Origin: Symsagittifera roscoffensis
Lineage: Eukaryota > Xenacoelomorpha > Acoela > Convolutidae
Length of the DNA: 64,000 nt
Reading direction: 5' to 3'
Assembly (NCBI RefSeq): GCF_963678635.1
Contig: NC_087065.1
Span: forward strand, 72,055,345-72,119,344
A program made the translations under genes and the position numbers. The notes under the pieces are model-generated. The model saw only the letters and a list, made by a program, of their open reading frames with translations. It ran no database searches and was not told the DNA's origin. Every line of letters begins with the position of its first letter. Position 1 is the first letter of the stretch. This document shows positions 31,613-42,480 of this stretch, in pieces.

Positions 31613-33251
31613 CTGAGGTTCGCTTGGTGCATGACTGGACTGACACGGGGGGAATATGATTCGGAAGAAAGAAAAAGATCGAAGGGAGAGAAGGTATCCT
31701 TAATGACGAGTATGAGAGATCTGATCACACAAGAAGGAGCGACAGTAGCGTGCGCTAAGCGGAGAGATGCTCTCTGTTTCATTCGATTCATGATAGAACA
31801 AATATCAGTGCCGGCGTTGAACACTTGTGTCAAGATGCTAAGAGAATGCGATGAACGAGCGAAAGCCTTGCTCTTACTAGCACTTTTGGACATCCATCAG
31901 AGTAAACCGATATGAGTGAACATGCGGGAGCCTGTTGCGCTGAAACCAATGAAGAAGATTGACAAGATAGGAAGATTCTCTAACAAGGATATGAGGCTCA
32001 CAAAGATGGGAGAACTGCCGAAGTCCAGTGAATACTGTGGACCGATCAGGAAGAAATCGTACAGTTACGTATCTGGAATCGTAGGGATGGCGTACAAACC
32101 TTCCATAAATAAAGACATACGCGATTGTTTCTTTGAGTACGAGCAAGCAGTGTTGCTAAGATTCTGGACATCAAGAATTGCAACGATAAGAAGCGCTGCT
32201 AATCAGCAGACTGGGACTTGTGTCGGAAGAAAAGGTGACTGCACCTTCAGTGCCGAAATCTGACAACCGAGTGGAGTTTGGATTGGGATTTTCGGACGAA
32301 CTGCTAAGAACGAGTCCAAGGGTGGTGTGGGAACTGATGAAGCCATCATGGTGCCCGAGTCCTAACGCCGAATCGATATTGGCTGCAACACAGGACGTGC
32401 ATAGGGAATTGAATTCAGACTGTAACTTGGGTGACCTGAACATCATTTACAATTTAATGAGGACAGCCTCTTAGAGCAACGGAGAAGACAAAGTAGAGTT
32501 GCCTGGCTGGGGACCAGAGGACTGGGTTAAACCTGGTAGCTGTCTGGCGGGAGTCTGTGTACTGGATGGTCGCATCTGTGGAGGTCTGGATTGCGTGAAG
32601 ACCCTAGCGAAACAACACAAGCAATTAACGATATTATTTGGGAACATCGTAATGAAAGCAAAAACGGAAACGGAATTGATTGCAGATTTCCATGGAGGAA
32701 CTGAGGTGAATCTAGTGACTGCACTAGGATTCTACAGCATGTTTGGTTCTGTAGATTCACTATTGAATCTAGAACAAAAGCATGAGATGGTGACGACTAT
32801 CAGTGTAGAAGTGTTTCCGGGAGTTTTGCAAACTGAGCAAAAGTATATTGGAAAGTGGAGGGAAGCGAACGAGGCAGAAATGAACATCCGGTATCGTAGA
32901 TCGTCGGGAAAGCGATATCTAGTGGGATCAACATTAGCTCCAATGTGCAAGATCAGACATCCAGTGCATTTCGTAGCGGTGGATGTGAAAAGTACGAGAA
33001 CGATCGTGGATCAAGCCTTCTCAGTTCCGAAATGCGTAAGACTAGCGAGAATGTCAGAAAAATCGTGCGAGTTTTTGTGCAAGATGGTCTCAGCAGTTCC
33101 AGAGAGAACCAAAGAAGAATTAGAATCGATACTGGGAAAGAAGTTCATGGGATACGCCAGTGTGAACTGCAGTGACTTTGAAAGACAGAAGGAGAAAGAA
33201 GTCCACCGAGTGATGATGGAAGTGGAAACAATACTGGAAGCGTCGGGATAG
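31613..33251 (+). pseudogene. Accessory polyprotein, C-terminal region (copy B)
   Basis: Segments 31631-31915, 31916-32263, 32264-32474 and 32499-33251, separated by stops and one frame change, align with copy A 7430-9110: RFAWCMTGL, AKRRDALCFIRFM, YVSGIVGMAY, WELMKPSWCPSPN, DFHGGTEVNLVTALGFYSM, SVEVFPGVLQTEQKYIGKW, GKRYLVGSTLAP and FSVPKCVRLARMSEKS. The last 250 codons (32499-33251) are intact. His-Gly-Gly-Thr and the Trp/Cys block are the most constant features of this unrecognised domain. Confidence 0.55.
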
Positions 33252-33866
33252 CGAAATTGGAGAAGCATCATTGAGACACATGATGAGTTCCCCTGCCATT
33301 GCTTGCTACAAACATGATGGTATCCCGGGCGTAGTAATCTGGTGTTGATCTGGGAGTGTGGAGAGCTGCTCTCCATGGGTTTACCAGACTCATATCAGCC
33401 CAGAACGATAGTGATAGTGAGAGTTATGATGGCGATACGATGGCTGGAAAATCATGTGAAAGAAAACAATCGACATGAAACGCCTACGAAAGAGCAATTG
33501 CAGGAATTGGATTGTCTAAAAGACTTAGATCTTTTTGAGACAACATGCAAAATCCTGCAAAAGTATCAGCTGGACATTGGAGCAGGAGTTTTCAAGCAAG
33601 CTTTTGTAACTCAACGGAATGCAGCAACCACCAAAGTGAAGAGGACGTCTAGGACAAGTGAATGTGACGGGAGAGAAAGAGAAGAAATGTTGAAGGAAGA
33701 CTTGGAGAGAAACTTGACGTTATGCCTCCACAACAGCTTCTGCCGAAACATGGAGACAAACGTTGATCCTCTACCTTGTTGCAAACAAAGAGTTGAAGGG
33801 CAGCAGAAGTGTTGGAGGACTGCCCAGCAGCGTCAGAATAGCTATCGACGTGTTGCAAGACACTGA
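33252..33866 (+). pseudogene. Conserved C-terminal tail of the polyprotein region
   Basis: In the same frame after the TAG at 33249-33251: a stop at about 33316, then open from 33342 to 33866 (174 codons). Peptides LDLFETTCKILQKYQLDIGAG and KVKRTSRTSECDGRERE, then Cys-rich LHNSFCRN and DPLPCCKQR. The same frame is kept at 28665-28990 and at 39352-39771, where an extra ~135 bp stay in frame between CKIL and YQLD. Copy A lacks it. No family recognised. Confidence 0.45.
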
Positions 33867-34759
33867 GACTGAAAGTGCGGAGTCAATGTCGCAGGAGGAG
33901 GAGATGGAACATTGACAAGTAGCCGAATAACAAGATGCAAAAAGAAGAAAAATTAGAAGAATTTAGAAGTTTTATTACTTCTAAACGATGAAAACAAAGA
34001 GTAAACAAAGAAACAAAGAAGCAACGAAGGAGAAGATGTCAAAACTCAGAATTGTTTATGTGACGAAAAACTAAAATGAGAAACGAAGCAACTAAGTTTG
34101 CAATTGAAACTGAAAAGAAACCATTAGGTAGAATTTTGAAGATAAAAGAATTTGTTACATTTTTAAAATTGCATTGTGATTTTAGTTAGTGGCTTTAGAG
34201 ACACTTACTAATTATTTAGAAAGGCTTGAGTGGAGAGTATATTAAAGATTTCAGCCTGCATGATCGTTTTTAATCAACTAAGATGACTGATCACTTGGTG
34301 GTGATATGAAAGGCTTGGGTAATCTCTTGAAGTGGGAGATTGTTTGCAGGTTCCTTCTAACCACCGAGTTCAATAATTTTAATGTTCAGGACCAATAACA
34401 ACTGAATTTCCGAGGGGAAGAAGCATTGTTGGATAATTTTAGTTTGTTGGTTGGCAGGACCGTCCTGCGTCCCAACACCTTTTAAACCTAGGAGAAAAAG
34501 TTTCAAATCGGGACATAGACATTGGTATTCAGAAAAAAAACATTTTATCTTAGGTCATCTCCTTGAAGGTGCAGATTAGTGAAGGAATTTGAAAGGCTAT
34601 AATAGTGTAGTATGATGCCATTTGTATTTTGCAGTGAGTCGATATGACGTGGATAAAAGTGAGTTCATGCATTTTGTAAATTCTGTTCGATGGCACAGTA
34701 CCATTTTGATGAAGACTACGAGACTCAAAGAGGACATTGACCGGGATGTCCGCGGAGTG
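33867..34759 (+). promoter_or_regulatory. 3' UTR and 3' polypurine tract of copy B
   Basis: Non-coding and A-rich at first, then a stretch shared with 39850-40714 and partly with 9178-9674 (GGCAGGACCGTCCTGCG palindrome, CGTCCCAACACC, GGTGCAGATTAG, GTAGTATGATGCCATTTGT). It ends GATGTCCGCGGAGTG directly before the LTR. Confidence 0.55.
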
Positions 34760-35671
34760 TGTGACATTCGACCAGAATGTACGAAAATGCAAAGTCGGAA
34801 TTCGAAATTTTATTGTGAAATAGGAGTGGGAAAATTAACGGTTTTACCGAATTAGTGGTCTTAATCGTTCATTTTGACGAACGCGGAAGGGTTAATTTGG
34901 ACTTTCATGTTGATTTTTAAAATCGGTGTCAAAAAGAAAGACACGTGACATCGTCGAAATTTCGAAACGGCGAAAACACAACAACAGTAGTCTCACAAAA
35001 AGAACAACAGAACTCGTGAATTGTGTGATACTGATCGAGATTGAAGAAAACATTACGAAGACCATTCTGAGTTGTAACCATTGTGCCGCTACAATCTTAA
35101 CAACGCGAATCCCGAGAACAAGGAAGGGTGCCGGGACGGCGTGTCCAGCCTTCCTGAAAGAAATAAGGACGTTATTTCCCCGGATTCCAGAATCCAGAGG
35201 GGTCTCGGGAGGAGAGCTCAAACTGTATGTTATAAACTTTTAGCTTCCTGGAGATGTCCTGAGTTGACTTCAATTAACATTTAAATCCATTTTCAGATCA
35301 TGAGAAGCTAGGAGTTAAGGGAAATGGTTGATCCATCTTCGATGGAGATGATGATTTTTATCTACTGAACAAAAACAATAGTAAGATAATAAATAAGTAG
35401 CTGCCTTGTTTTTAGAAGTGACCTCGTGATCTGGGGATACAGAGACCCAGTCATGAGCTCACTATTTTTGCATATGATTAAGTTAATTAGAGCATTCTGA
35501 TCAAGTCGGAAACAGTAACGTTTTTGTCGACCCGATACTAGGAAGACCACCAAGAGAACTGGCTTTGGCAGAGACGGTGAAATGCATATAGAGCTGTGTT
35601 TAGACGCTAGCCAGTGGTTTTAGAACGTAGCTTTGTTTTCCGTTGATATGTACTTCTGGGCGATTGTTACA
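34760..35671 (+). repeat. 3' LTR of copy B
   Basis: 912 bp, TGTGACATTCGACC to GGGCGATTGTTACA. Contains the stem-loop at 35330-35348, AATAAA at 35388-35393 and a TCCAGAGGGGTCTCGGGA motif near 35190. Most similar to 12631-13514 and to 40715-41639. Its downstream flank (to about 35750) is also shared with the flank of the latter, showing that the two were made by segmental duplication. Confidence 0.75.
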
Positions 35672-36100
35672 ATGCAATCAACTTTAAAAACGAGATAGTA
35701 TTTGGTGCGTTATCAAATTTAAAATACTTTCTTTGTGACAGATGTAAGCACAAAACAAAATTCCATAAACTACAAGCATATCAACATCAAATTAAGACTG
35801 ACATATGAGAGAATTACAACTTCACAAGTTATAAAACAAATTATAACAGAATAATAAGAAAAAATATTTTAGTTACATTATGAAAAAGAAGCTGCATTAG
35901 TACAGTAAAAGCGTGTCCCTGGAATCGAGAGTAGTTCATTTCTCAGACCAGTTACTTTTGTGATCAGCTTTAGAAACTGCCAACGAAAATTCTCTGAGTT
36001 TATTATTTTTCCTGGTTCCTTAATTTCAAAATTTCGATTTGAATTTCAATCTTTAGCTAACATGTCACTTTTTATTTTTTGATGCTTTAACTTGTGGAAC
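35672..36100 (+). other. Flank of copy B, AT-rich
   Basis: The first ~80 bp match 41640-41725 (flank of the duplicate LTR). No gene seen in the rest. Confidence 0.4.
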
Positions 36101-37500
36101 TATAGCATCAATTCGATTACGTTTGAATAAAAAAATTAAACAATAGATTCTGCTTATTTTCAGTGCATCTTCAGGTTTAAAAATCTACTTGACCATCCTT
36201 ACTATTTCATCAAGATAGCATAGAACTTTCACACCTGCAATTCTGCTTCATTTTCCTTCGAGAAATTCAACTGTAGCAAAACCAGACCGTTTCAGCTATG
36301 CTCCGGTAATCCGCAACCGATATATTTCAGCATTTAATCTGATACTAGCTCAAGCATCCCTCACACTACCTCTTTTGACCTGCAAGTAACTTTTTTGTTG
36401 CATTACTGTCAAACTTCTCTGAAATTGTTTGTGGATGTATTCATATCGTTTCCAATTTCAGTGCATGTTCAAACTCCTCGAGCCAAAAATGTGCTTATAT
36501 TAAGACCATAGAGTAGCTAATGGCTAATCCATCTTTTTGAACAAATCGTCGTCGTCTTGTGCTGTTTCACAAGATAATTTTCATTTTAGCATCCTTAATT
36601 GCGATATATATAAGTTCTCTCCACTGTTTTCTGTTGTTAGCAAGGCGATAGGTGTCCTGGTTATTCAAATCAATATGGATGTTCAGTTCTTTTGTGACCT
36701 TGTTGATCCAGGTTTTCTTCAGTCCTCCTTGAGTTTTTTTTCTGGGTTCACTGTGAATTTGAATAGCGATTTTTGAAGAGGTTCGAGGGTCCAGACGAAA
36801 TAAGTGACGTGTCCAGGAAAGTCTTCTTCTCTTTACAACAACGTTCCACGGTATGGTTTTCGTCTTTTCGTAGAGGTTTTTGTTGGAGATGACTTTTGGT
36901 TAGTAAATGTGCAAAATAGACCTGAGCATACGTCTTTGGATGACGTTAATATCTTTTTCCAGTGTCTTCGTCAGGGTCCTCAGCTCCGAATTGTAGTGGA
37001 AAACACTACTGACAAAAATCTGGAACACATGAATTTTGGTAGTAATTTTAACATGGATTTTTTTGAAGATCTTTTTGAATTTAGTGAATGCAGCCCAGGC
37101 AAGTGACTTTCTACGTTTGATGTTTGACTCCGTATCAAAAAGACTAGCCCAGAATTTTGCAATTTTTCCATGTTTTCTCAGTTTTGTCCTGTTTTTGTCC
37201 TTGCATGAATCAAGATCCCTTGGATTTCCATTTTACATGGCTGACAGACTTTCTTAGTACTTTTTTGTAGTCTTTCTCCTCCTTTGCGATGGTTTTTCCT
37301 GCTCATATAACTTTCTAACTACTGTATCAATTGTTTCCCTGAGTGGGACATGGAATGAAGTCTTAGCATCAAGATGAATCATGTTTTCATTGGATTCCAA
37401 ATTGGAACGTTCCTTGATCCTCCTGGCATTCAAGGAGTTTGTTATAAAGTTGGAGCCATCGAAACCCACAAAACAATCAGCTAGTGTTCTGTTCAATTTA
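36100..37500 (-). pseudogene. Decayed PLE RT (minus strand), interrupted by a non-LTR piece
   Basis: On the minus strand: RT start block (DGSNFITNSLNARRIKERSNLESNENMIHLDAKTSF region, 37490-37360), VVRKLYEQEKPSQRR, then after the non-LTR insertion the PHD-like block (CEGCLS-x-YQIKC near 36375) and the YxDD region reading YLDEIV near 36215 with FKPEDALK. Colinear with 10558-11170. The third PHD Cys is present in this copy. Confidence 0.6.
36537..37205 (-). pseudogene. C-terminal fragment of a non-LTR retrotransposon
   Basis: Minus-strand translation, in one main frame, gives the familiar tail of non-LTR (LINE) RT proteins: WASLFDTESNIKRRKSLAWAAF, IFVSSVFHYNSELRTLTKTL, INVIQRRMLRSILHIYQP, ISNKNLYEKTKTIPW, KRRRLSWTRHLFRLDP, then GGLKKTWINKVTKEL and NRKQWREL. 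It lies between two halves of a PLE RT, so it inserted into that PLE. No endonuclease or RT catalytic part remains. Confidence 0.7.
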
Positions 37501-38240
37501 TTGTAAGAGTTTTCAAGCAGAAATAGGAGTGAGATCAGATTTGTGTCAACTTTGTGCGCTTGGCCATGCCATAAAGATGCAACCCGAGATGATCAAATTT
37601 CTGAATACTGGTTGTCCGACTACAGTTTACGATTGATTTTCTTTGCGTTTTAAAACGTTCCCAGGTTAACTTACTCGTGACGACGCAGTAAACAGATATT
37701 TCTCGCCTTTTCTAAGCCCTTGTCCAATGGTGTCTAAATCAACCGTGTACTGTAGACTTTTGCAGCGACCCCAAAACCACCAATAACTTCTCTGGGCCTT
37801 TCCGATGCTTGAGATCTGAGAGGAAGATGTTGATATCAGCAAGGAAGTGTCTCTCTTTGAATATATCCCGGACCGGATATTTTTTTGTCCCAATGACAAA
37901 TCTTGCTGAATTAAATATAATAACTCTATAATATTGATGGTTGTCACCGATCTCTCGTTTTCAGAAGTAATGGTCAATCCCGCGTTTCAGCAAATGTTCT
38001 CAGCTTTTTGTGTGTTTTTTTGTGATTAAAGTAGTTGCTTTTCTTCCTCTGAGTGTTAAAAGTCTTACTACCGAAGGAGAAAAATGCTTGTTTATTACCC
38101 CTCTTCCCTTATCTAGTTTGCTTGAGAAGTTTTTCGCGCCTGTCCTACTAGCCTTGTTTATCTCTGTTCTGAGATTTTTTATTCAAAAGAATGGATCACT
38201 TGTCCTCAAGCACCCATTTCATTCGAGAAATGAAAAGTAG
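37501..38240 (-). other. Probable PLE upstream region, unresolved
   Basis: Continues the minus-strand PLE outward. Short open frames exist on both strands (for example 37977-37666 on -), but none is clearly recognisable. 37500-37790 recurs at 42180-42470. Confidence 0.3.
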
Positions 38241-39356
38241 CACTTCCCAAGCAAACTCTCAGAAATTTTACACGTTGGTGGAAATTAGTAATATTAATAT
38301 AAAAAACGCCTAATCACGAACAAGTTTTCAAGTTAGCTTTTGTTTTAGAGTTCATATCAACATTGGAAAGGGCAGCAAAATTGTACGCATTCTACTCAAT
38401 TATATGTGACACAGAAAAAAAAACAAAAAAACTCTAAACAACCCTAACTCACGCTCTCCGTGGAAACCTACTTCCCACGGCTTTATTTTTGTTTCCCAAT
38501 CCCTATTTACAGTTTTTCTCTTTTTCGCCTTTCTTATGGTGACGGACTTCCTCTTTGTGTTAGAACGAAGTTCAGAAGAAAACGCTGGGAGGTGGTCCTT
38601 GTAAATGAGTACAATTATCAGTGGTTCAGCGTAGCTGTATCAATGAAATTGGAAGCAGCTCTGTTTCTGCTGTACTTTTTTTCTTCGATACACAAAAATC
38701 CTGATGGGTGTTAAGCTAATCAGATGACTCTTATTTCTATTTGTTTAAACCACTAGTTTTCTAAAGTAATGAGCCACGTTGAGAAATTTTGCAGATTTAT
38801 GGTGTTTGAGTGTAACGATAGACCCTGAGTTGATGATATCTTGAGAAGGAACTGCTTTTCTTCTTGTCAAAAGAGTGTTCCAGTAGTTGATGGAGAAAAC
38901 TGGCAGCTGAATTGAAGAACATTTTGACCCTAAAATAAATGAAAAAAGGATTGAAAAAAGAAAATTAAGAAAACTGTTAAGAACAATAAAAAAACGATCC
39001 CTCGTAGCAAGACATTAGTTGTTGTAAGTGGCTTGTCGCCTTTGGGTTTCAGAAATTTTAAAATTATAGAGATTTTACGTTTAAATCGTAAAATAAACAA
39101 CCAATTTTGGACTTTTTTAGTGCATCTTCATGTTGATAAACCTTACTAAACAAATTAGAGAAAGATCACAAACCATGAAAATTGCCACACACAATTTTCC
39201 TAAATACAAAATGTTTTTTGTTACACAACATCTGAACATCTGTTATGCAATCAATTTTAGACTATCCCGCTGAATTTTCTGTGAATTTCTTTCTTTTTTT
39301 TTAATAAATCTTACATTCAAATTTTGCCCAGAACATTAATAGCAGTCTAACTTGTT
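38241..39356. other. AT-rich region without gene
   Basis: About 1.1 kb. A 70-bp patch at 38525-38595 is repeated at 46675-46745 (CTTCCTCTTTGTGTTAGAAC...), so it belongs to a dispersed repeat. AGTGCATCTTCATG at about 39120 recalls the PLE YVDD-downstream region. Nothing else recognised. Confidence 0.35.
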
Positions 39357-39771
39357 GTTGATCTTTTTTGAGACAACATGCAAAATCCTGAACATTCCGA
39401 TGGAAGTGAAGAAGATATGGGTCAGGAGACGACTGATGCCATGGTTTAGAGCCAACATGACTGCATGGTTGTACAAATATGCCAAGAAGCATATATCGAA
39501 GCACAGCAGAGTGTACAGTGTGTATCAGCTGGACATTGGAGCAGGAGCTTTCAAGCGAGCTTTTGTAACTCATCGGAATGCAGTAACCACCGAAGTGAAG
39601 AGGACGTCTAGGACAAGTGAATGTGACGGGAGAGAAAGAGAAGAAATGTTGAAGGAAGACTTAGAGAGAAACTTGACGTTGTGCCTCCACAACAGCTTCT
39701 GCCGAAACAGGGAGACTAACGTTGATCCTCTACCTTGTTGCAAACAAAGAGTAGAAGAGCAGACGTGTTAG
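39352..39771 (+). pseudogene. Third copy of the polyprotein tail, longer form
   Basis: 139 open codons. FETTCKIL is followed by ~45 extra residues (MEVKKIWVRRRLMPWFRAN...) before YQLDIGAGAFKRAF. The other two copies (28690 and 33535) have three residues there. As the extra part is in frame and stop-free, it may be the original form that the other copies lost. Confidence 0.45.
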
Positions 39772-42480
39772 AGGACTGCCTCCAACAGCGTCAGAATAGC
39801 TACCGACGTGTTGCAAGACACTGAGACTGAAAGTGCGGAGTGAATGTCGCAGGAGGAGGATATGGAACATTGACAAATAGCCAAAAAACAAGATGCAAAA
39901 AAGAAAAAAATTAGAGAATTTAGAAGTTTTATAACTTCTAAACGACGAAAATAAAGCGTGAACAAAGAAACAAAGAAGCAACGAAGGAGAAGATGTTAAT
40001 ACTCAGAATTGTTTATGTGAAGAAAAATTCAAATTAGAAACGAAGCAACTAAGTTTGCAATTGAAACTGAAGAGAAACCATTTAGTTGAATTTTGAAGAT
40101 AAAAGAATTTGTTACCTTTATAAGTTTGCATAGTGATTTTAGTTAGTGGCTTTAGAGACACTTACTTTTTATTTATAAAGGCTTGAGTGGAGAGTATATT
40201 AAAGATTTCAGCCGGCATGATTGTTTTTAATCAACTAAAATGACTGATCACTTGGTGGTGATATGAAAGGCTTGGGTAATCTCTTGAAGTGGGAGATTGT
40301 TTGGTTGTTCCTTCTAACCACCGAGTTCCCTAATTTTAATATTCAGGACCAATAACAACTGAATTTCCGAGGGGAAGAAGCATTGTTGGATAATTTTAGT
40401 TTGTTGGTTGGCAGGACCGTCCTGCGTCCCAACACCTTTTAAATCTAGGAGAAAAAGTTTCAAATCGGGACATAGACATTGGTATTCAGAAAAAACGTTT
40501 TATCTTAGGTCATATCCTTGAAGGTGCAGATTAGTGAAGGAATTTGAAAGGCTATAATAGTGTAGTATGATGCCATTTGTATTTTGCAGTGAGTCGATAT
40601 GACGTAGATAAAAGTGATTTCATGCATTTTGTAAATTCTGTTTGATGGCACAGTACGATTTTGACGAAGACTACGAGACTGAATGAGGACATTCAACGGG
40701 ATGTCCGCGGAGTATGAGACATTCGGCCAGAACGTACTAAAGACAAAGTCGGAATTTGAAACTTTATTGTGACATCGGAGTGAGAAGATTAACGGTTTTA
40801 ACGAAATAGTCCTAATCGTTCATTTTGACGAACGTGGAAGGATTAATTTGGACTTTCATGTTGATTTTTGAAAATTCGTTCAAAAACAAAGACACGTGAC
40901 AACGTCGAAATTTCGCACCAGCTGAAACGGCGGAAACACAACAACAGTAGTCTCACACAAAAATAACAACAGAAATAACAAAAGTGAATTGTGTGATACT
41001 GATCGAGATTGAAGAAAGCTTTACAAAGACCATTCTGAGTTGTAACGATTGTGCCGCTACAATCTTTACAACGCGATTCACGAGAACAAGGAAGGGCGTT
41101 GAGACGGCGTGTCCAGCCTTCCTGAAAGAAATAAGGACGTTATTTCCCCGGATTCCAGAATCCGGAGGGGTCTCGGGAGGAGAGCTCAAACTGTATTTTA
41201 TAAACTTTCAGCTTCCTGGAGATGTCCTTAGCTGACTTCAATTAACATCCAAATTCATTTTCAGATCATGAGAAGTTAGGAGTTATGGAAAATGGTTGAT
41301 CCATCTTCGATGGAGGTGATGATTTTTATCTACTGAACAAAACAATAGTAATATAATAAATAAGTAGTAGCCCCGTTTTTAGGAGTAACCTCGTGGTCTG
41401 GGGATGCTGAGACCCAGCCATGAGCTCACTGTTTTTGCAAATCAATAAGTTAATTAGACCATTCTGATCGAAGCCGGAAACAGTAACGTTTTTGTCGACC
41501 CGATGTTAGGAAGACCACCAAAAAAACTGACTTTGGCAGAGACGGTGAAAAGCATATAGAGCTGTGTTTAGACGCTAGCCAGTGGTTTTAGAACGTAGCT
41601 TTATTTTCCATCGATATGTACTTCTGGGCGAATGTTACAATGTAATCAACTTTAAAAAAACGAGATAATATTTGGTGCGTTATCAAAAATAAAATACTTT
41701 CTTTGCGACAGATGTAAGCAAAGACATAAAAGAACCGACGTAACTTAACATGGATATTTTTGAATTTAGTGAATGCAGCCCAGGCAAGTGACTTTCTACG
41801 TATAATGTTTGACTCCGTATCAAGAAGACTAGCCCAAAATTTTGCAATTTTTCCATGTTTGCTCAGTTTTGTCCTGTTTTTGTCCTTGATTGAATCAAGA
41901 TCCCTTGGACTTCCATTTTACACGGCTGACAGACTTTCTTAGTATTTTTTGTAGTCTTTCTCCTCCTTTGCGATGGTTTTTCCTGCTCATATAACTTTCT
42001 AACTACTGTATCAATTGTTTCCCTGAGTGGGACATGGAATGAAGTCTTAGCATCAAGATGCATCATGTTTTCATTGGATTCCAAATTGGAACGTTCCTTG
42101 ATCCTCCTGGCATTCAAGGAATTTGTTGTAATGTTGGAGCCATCGAAACCACAAAACAATCAGCTAGTGTTCTGTTCAATTTATTCTAAGAGTTTTCAAG
42201 CAGAAATAGGATTGAGATCAGATTTGTGTCAACTTGGTGCGCTTAGGCAATGCCATAAAAATGCAACCCGAGATGATCAAATTTCTGAATACTGGTTGTC
42301 CGACTACAGTTTACGATTGATTTTCTTTGCTTTTTAAAACGTTCCCAGGTTAACTTACTCGTGACGACGCAGTAAACAGGTGTTTCTCGCCTTTTCTAAG
42401 CCCTTGTCCAATGGTGTCTAATTCTACCGTGTACTGTAGACTTTTGCAGCGACCTCAAACTCACCAATACCTTCTCAGAA
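39357..42480 (+). repeat. Segmental duplicate of copy B 3' end, LTR and flank
   Basis: 39357-41725 matches 33535-35750 (polyprotein tail, 3' UTR, LTR, flank). 41745-42475 then matches 37050-37790 (non-LTR and PLE junction). Both the LTR flank and the nested debris are copied in the same order, so this is a duplication of genomic DNA, with about 1.3 kb (35750-37050) lost, and not a new insertion. Confidence 0.7.
40715..41639 (+). repeat. LTR, duplicate of the copy B 3' LTR
   Basis: Starts TGAGACATTCGGCC after CCGCGGAGTA and ends GGGCGAATGTTACA. Carries a clean TCCGGAGGGGTCTCGGGA motif (about 41160), the presumed seed of the leader minisatellites, and the TCCATCTTCGATGGA stem-loop near 41310. 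Confidence 0.7.

Larger units (their letters stand above)
12631..35671 (+). mobile_element. Giant (~23 kb) gypsy-type LTR retrotransposon, copy B
   Basis: Bounded by two closely similar LTRs (12631-13514 and 34760-35671). Inside, in order and all on +: PBS-like site, ~3.9-kb leader with minisatellite, gag, aspartic protease, truncated RT, degraded RNase H region, integrase, a pol tail, a purine-rich tract, a macro-domain ORF, the ~10-kb accessory polyprotein region, a 3' UTR and a purine tract. Typical gypsy elements are 5-10 kb. That it is one element rests on copy A repeating the macro-to-LTR part in the same order, and on the LTR similarity. Against it: I see no matching target duplication (TTATG before, ATGCA after), and the 3' end lies in a segmental duplication. 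Confidence 0.6.

Noticed and set aside
36537-37257. Plus-strand open frames (79, 100 and 73 codons)
   Set aside because: They are antisense to a recognisable non-LTR retrotransposon tail on the minus strand.
39340-41639. Read first as an independent third element insertion
   Set aside because: Outer flanks and nested debris match those of the copy B 3' end, so it is a segmental duplicate.
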